Assembly (NCBI RefSeq): GCF_013407595.1
Contig: NZ_JABEKX010000007.1
Location: forward strand, 1 to 33,040
Direction of reading: 5' to 3'
DNA length: 33,040 nt
From: Lacticaseibacillus absianus
GTDB taxonomy: Bacteria > Bacillota > Bacilli > Lactobacillales > Lactobacillaceae
Part shown: piece by piece, positions 31,927-33,040 of the stretch
Layout of the letters: every line of letters begins with the position of its first letter
Position numbering within the stretch: the first letter of the stretch is position 1
Position numbers and translations under genes: made by a program
The notes under the pieces: generated by a model
Databases searched by the model: none
Seen by the model: only the letters and a program-made list of their open reading frames with translations
What the model was told of the DNA's origin: nothing

Positions 31927-32568
31927 TCAGCGGTTGCGGGCGGTCAGGCGCCCATGCTGGGTCGTCGGTACCTCCAGTTCATCCAGGATCGCCAATGCGA
32001 GGTTCCCACTGGACAGAACCGACTCGTGCTGGGCATCCTGTAGTAGCGTGTCAGATCCGCCCACGTACCCCGTGGCCGGCCCTGCCTCGAACGTCGCGCT
32101 AGGTGAAAACGCCAGCCAGTTCACATCGGTGACTTGTCGCAAGTATTCGAGTTCGATTGCCTGACTCTGCGGGGTCGCGATCCACGCCTCATGTCCCGGC
32201 AGCTGGATCAGTCGGTCATAGAGCAAGCCGCCTTGCGGGTGCTTCAGGCTCGCCGCACCGGTAATGAAGACCAGGCGTGGCGTGGTCGTGCCTCGAAGCA
32301 GATGGATCAGGTGCGCGGCTAGATCGATGTGCAGCGAGGCAGCCTCGTTCTCCGGGCGAAACGCGTCGATGACGACATCGAACGGCGTCAGATCCGCCTT
32401 GGTCAGTGTGAAGGCGTCTTGCGCTCGCATTTCGACTGGCGCCGTGAATAGGCCAGCGGCCGCCTCGGGATGGCGCACGAACCCGGTGACCTGATGGCCA
32501 CGGTTCAGGGCCTCTTGGGTGAGCGCACGACCGGCAGTGCCAGTCGCGCCGATAATCGCGATTTTCAT
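31927..32568 (-). CDS. NAD(P)H-binding NmrA/SDR-like protein
   Basis: The 213-aa atypical short-chain dehydrogenase begins MKIAIIGATGTAGRALTQEA with the GATGTAG dinucleotide-binding motif at residues 7-13. It continues with RPENEAASLHIDLAAHLIHL and FITGAASLKHP. Family members (YwnB, CC3/TIP30-like) reduce unknown substrates or act as redox sensors. No Tyr-x3-Lys catalytic pair is obvious, so a binding or regulatory role is as likely as catalysis. RBS AAGGGAGG; own promoter and terminator make it a single-gene unit. Confidence 0.88.
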   Translation of the reverse strand: MKIAIIGATGTAGRALTQEALNRGHQVTGFVRHPEAAAGLFTAPVEMRAQDAFTLTKADLTPFDVVIDAFRPENEAASLHIDLAAHLIHLLRGTTTPRLVFITGAASLKHPQGGLLYDRLIQLPGHEAWIATPQSQAIELEYLRQVTDVNWLAFSPSATFEAGPATGYVGGSDTLLQDAQHESVLSSGNLALAILDELEVPTTQHGRLTARNR

Positions 32569-32593
32569 AGGTAGGACCTCCCTTTCCTAGTCG

Positions 32594-32623
32594 ATCATAC
32601 CCTAATTAATAGTAAGCATGCAA
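32594..32623 (-). promoter_or_regulatory. Promoter of the NAD(P)-binding protein gene
   Basis: Minus strand TTGCAT (32623-32618), 18 bases, TATGAT (32599-32594), 25 bases before the start codon. The spacer is AT-rich. Confidence 0.6.
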
Positions 32624-32647
32624 GTCCAGAAATTGCACAAAAAGGGG

Positions 32648-32676
32648 TTTACACCGGCGTTTGTGTCCTGTATAAT
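32648..32676 (+). promoter_or_regulatory. Promoter of tRNA-Thr
   Basis: TTTACA (32648-32653), 17 bases, consensus TATAAT (32671-32676) preceded by TG. It lies 31 bases before the tRNA 5' end and shows the strong match expected of a stable RNA promoter. Confidence 0.8.
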
Positions 32677-32707
32677 CATTCTTGTTGTTGCGATAGCGAC
32701 ACACGAT

Positions 32708-32780
32708 GCCGTCTTAGCTCAGTTGGCAGAGCACTTCACTCGTAATGAAGGGGTCGCTGGTTCGAATCCAGTAGACGGCA
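32708..32780 (+). tRNA. tRNA-Thr (anticodon CGU)
   Basis: A full 73-base cloverleaf: acceptor GCCGTCT with AGACGGC and discriminator A, D-arm GCTC...GAGC, anticodon stem CTTCA/TGAAG around loop CTCGTAA (anticodon CGT, reads ACG), and T-arm with GGTTCGAATCC. CCA is not encoded. It has its own promoter and terminator, so it is a single-tRNA unit. Confidence 0.97.
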
Positions 32781-32785
32781 GCATC

Positions 32786-32810
32786 GAGGCCAGTGATGGC
32801 CTCTTTTTTT
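32786..32810 (+). terminator. Terminator of tRNA-Thr
   Basis: GAGGCC (32786-32791) pairs with GGCCTC (32798-32803), 6-base loop, followed by seven Ts. It begins 5 bases after the tRNA. Confidence 0.92.
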
Positions 32811-32833
32811 GTGTTCAGGGGCGATCGCCAAAC

Positions 32834-32860
32834 AAAAAGACCTTGCACGCGGCAAGGTCT
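32834..32860 (-). terminator. Terminator of the rRNA/tRNA-Asn transcript
   Basis: AGACCTTGC (32838-32846) pairs with GCAAGGTCT (32852-32860) with a 5-base loop; TTTTT follows on the minus strand. It closes the leftward rRNA operon 5 bases after tRNA-Asn and faces the tRNA-Thr terminator. Confidence 0.9.
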
Positions 32861-32865
32861 AGAAG

Positions 32866-32937
32866 CTCCGGATGTCAGGCTCGAACTGACGACACCCTGA
32901 TTAACAGTCAGGTGCTCTACCACTGAGCTAATCCGGA
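32866..32937 (-). tRNA. tRNA-Asn (anticodon GUU)
   Basis: A 72-base cloverleaf on the minus strand: acceptor TCCGGAT with ATCCGGA and discriminator G, D-arm GCTC...GAGC, anticodon loop CTGTTAA (GTT), and T-arm with AGTTCGAGCCT. CCA is not encoded. It follows the 5S gene by about 12 bases and is the last gene of that rRNA operon. Confidence 0.97.
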
Positions 32938-32949
32938 ATAAATAAAAAA

Positions 32950-33040
32950 GCGCGGCAGCTTCCTACCCTCGCAGGCAGTCACCCACCAACTACTCTCGGC
33001 GTAGAGAAGCTTAACTTCTGTGTTCGGCATGGGAACAGGT
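32950..33040 (-). rRNA. rrf: 5S rRNA, 3' part (cut by window edge)
   Basis: The minus strand reads ACCTGTTCCCATGCCGAACA, AGAAGTTAAGCTTCT, GCGAGGGTAGGAAGCTGCCG and ends GCGC before an A/T-rich spacer. These are the conserved 5S loop regions. About 91 of roughly 117 bases are inside. 16S and 23S would lie to the right. The exact 3' end is estimated from the terminal stem. Confidence 0.93.

Overview
The window reads as chromosome of a GC-rich lactic acid bacterium of the family Lactobacillaceae. GC looks close to 60% by eye (not computed). The evidence is the block pcrA-ligA-camS-gatCAB-dgkB, lactobacillar families of unknown function (DUF3284 twice, DUF4828, YxeA, DUF2082 zinc ribbon), strong Gram-positive ribosome binding sites (RBSs), and the prophage type. 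A species cannot be named from the sequence alone.

Layout. (1) About 1-5990: the right end of an integrated temperate phage. Leftward early genes are a Cro-like repressor, an antirepressor, four small ORFs, DUF771 and a YqaJ exonuclease cut by the window edge. They diverge from a rightward lysogeny module: CI/LexA-type repressor, a SHOCT-domain protein, and a tyrosine integrase. (2) 5957-6566: gene-poor junction with the presumed attachment site, three terminators and a candidate small RNA. (3) 6567-14801: host genes, including a GH25 lysozyme, two DUF3284 paralogues, a DEAD-box helicase, a Gfo/Idh oxidoreductase, DUF4828, YxeA, an unknown gene with an apparent LexA box, and RlmCD. (4) 14873-26185: galM, then the leftward housekeeping run pcrA, ligA, camS, gatC, gatA, gatB, dgkB. 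(5) 26447-32568: hemerythrin/PAS protein with a DUF1858 partner, DEDDh exonuclease, lipoprotein, two small rightward genes, membrane-anchored nuclease, NAD(P)-binding protein. (6) 32708-33040: tRNA-Thr(CGU), tRNA-Asn(GUU) on the other strand, and the 3' part of a 5S rRNA ending a leftward rRNA operon.

How genes work together. PcrA and LigA serve DNA repair and replication. GatCAB makes Gln-tRNA(Gln) (and Asn-tRNA(Asn) where needed). DgkB recycles diacylglycerol, and RlmCD methylates 23S rRNA. In many Firmicutes the last two follow gatCAB directly; here galM, a small membrane protein, a DUF3284 gene and a repeat lie between them.

The most unusual feature is a family of three related intergenic elements at 11017-11167, 16040-16236 (reverse) and 30743-30978. 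Each has conserved flanks around a long hairpin. The stem sequences differ between copies but stay paired. Each copy starts just after the stop codon of a co-oriented gene, between two convergent genes. I do not recognise the family. Other leads are the LexA-box gene at 11751-12422, the candidate sRNA at 6399-6512, and a terminator at 4691-4735 that makes sense only for leftward transcription of the circular phage.
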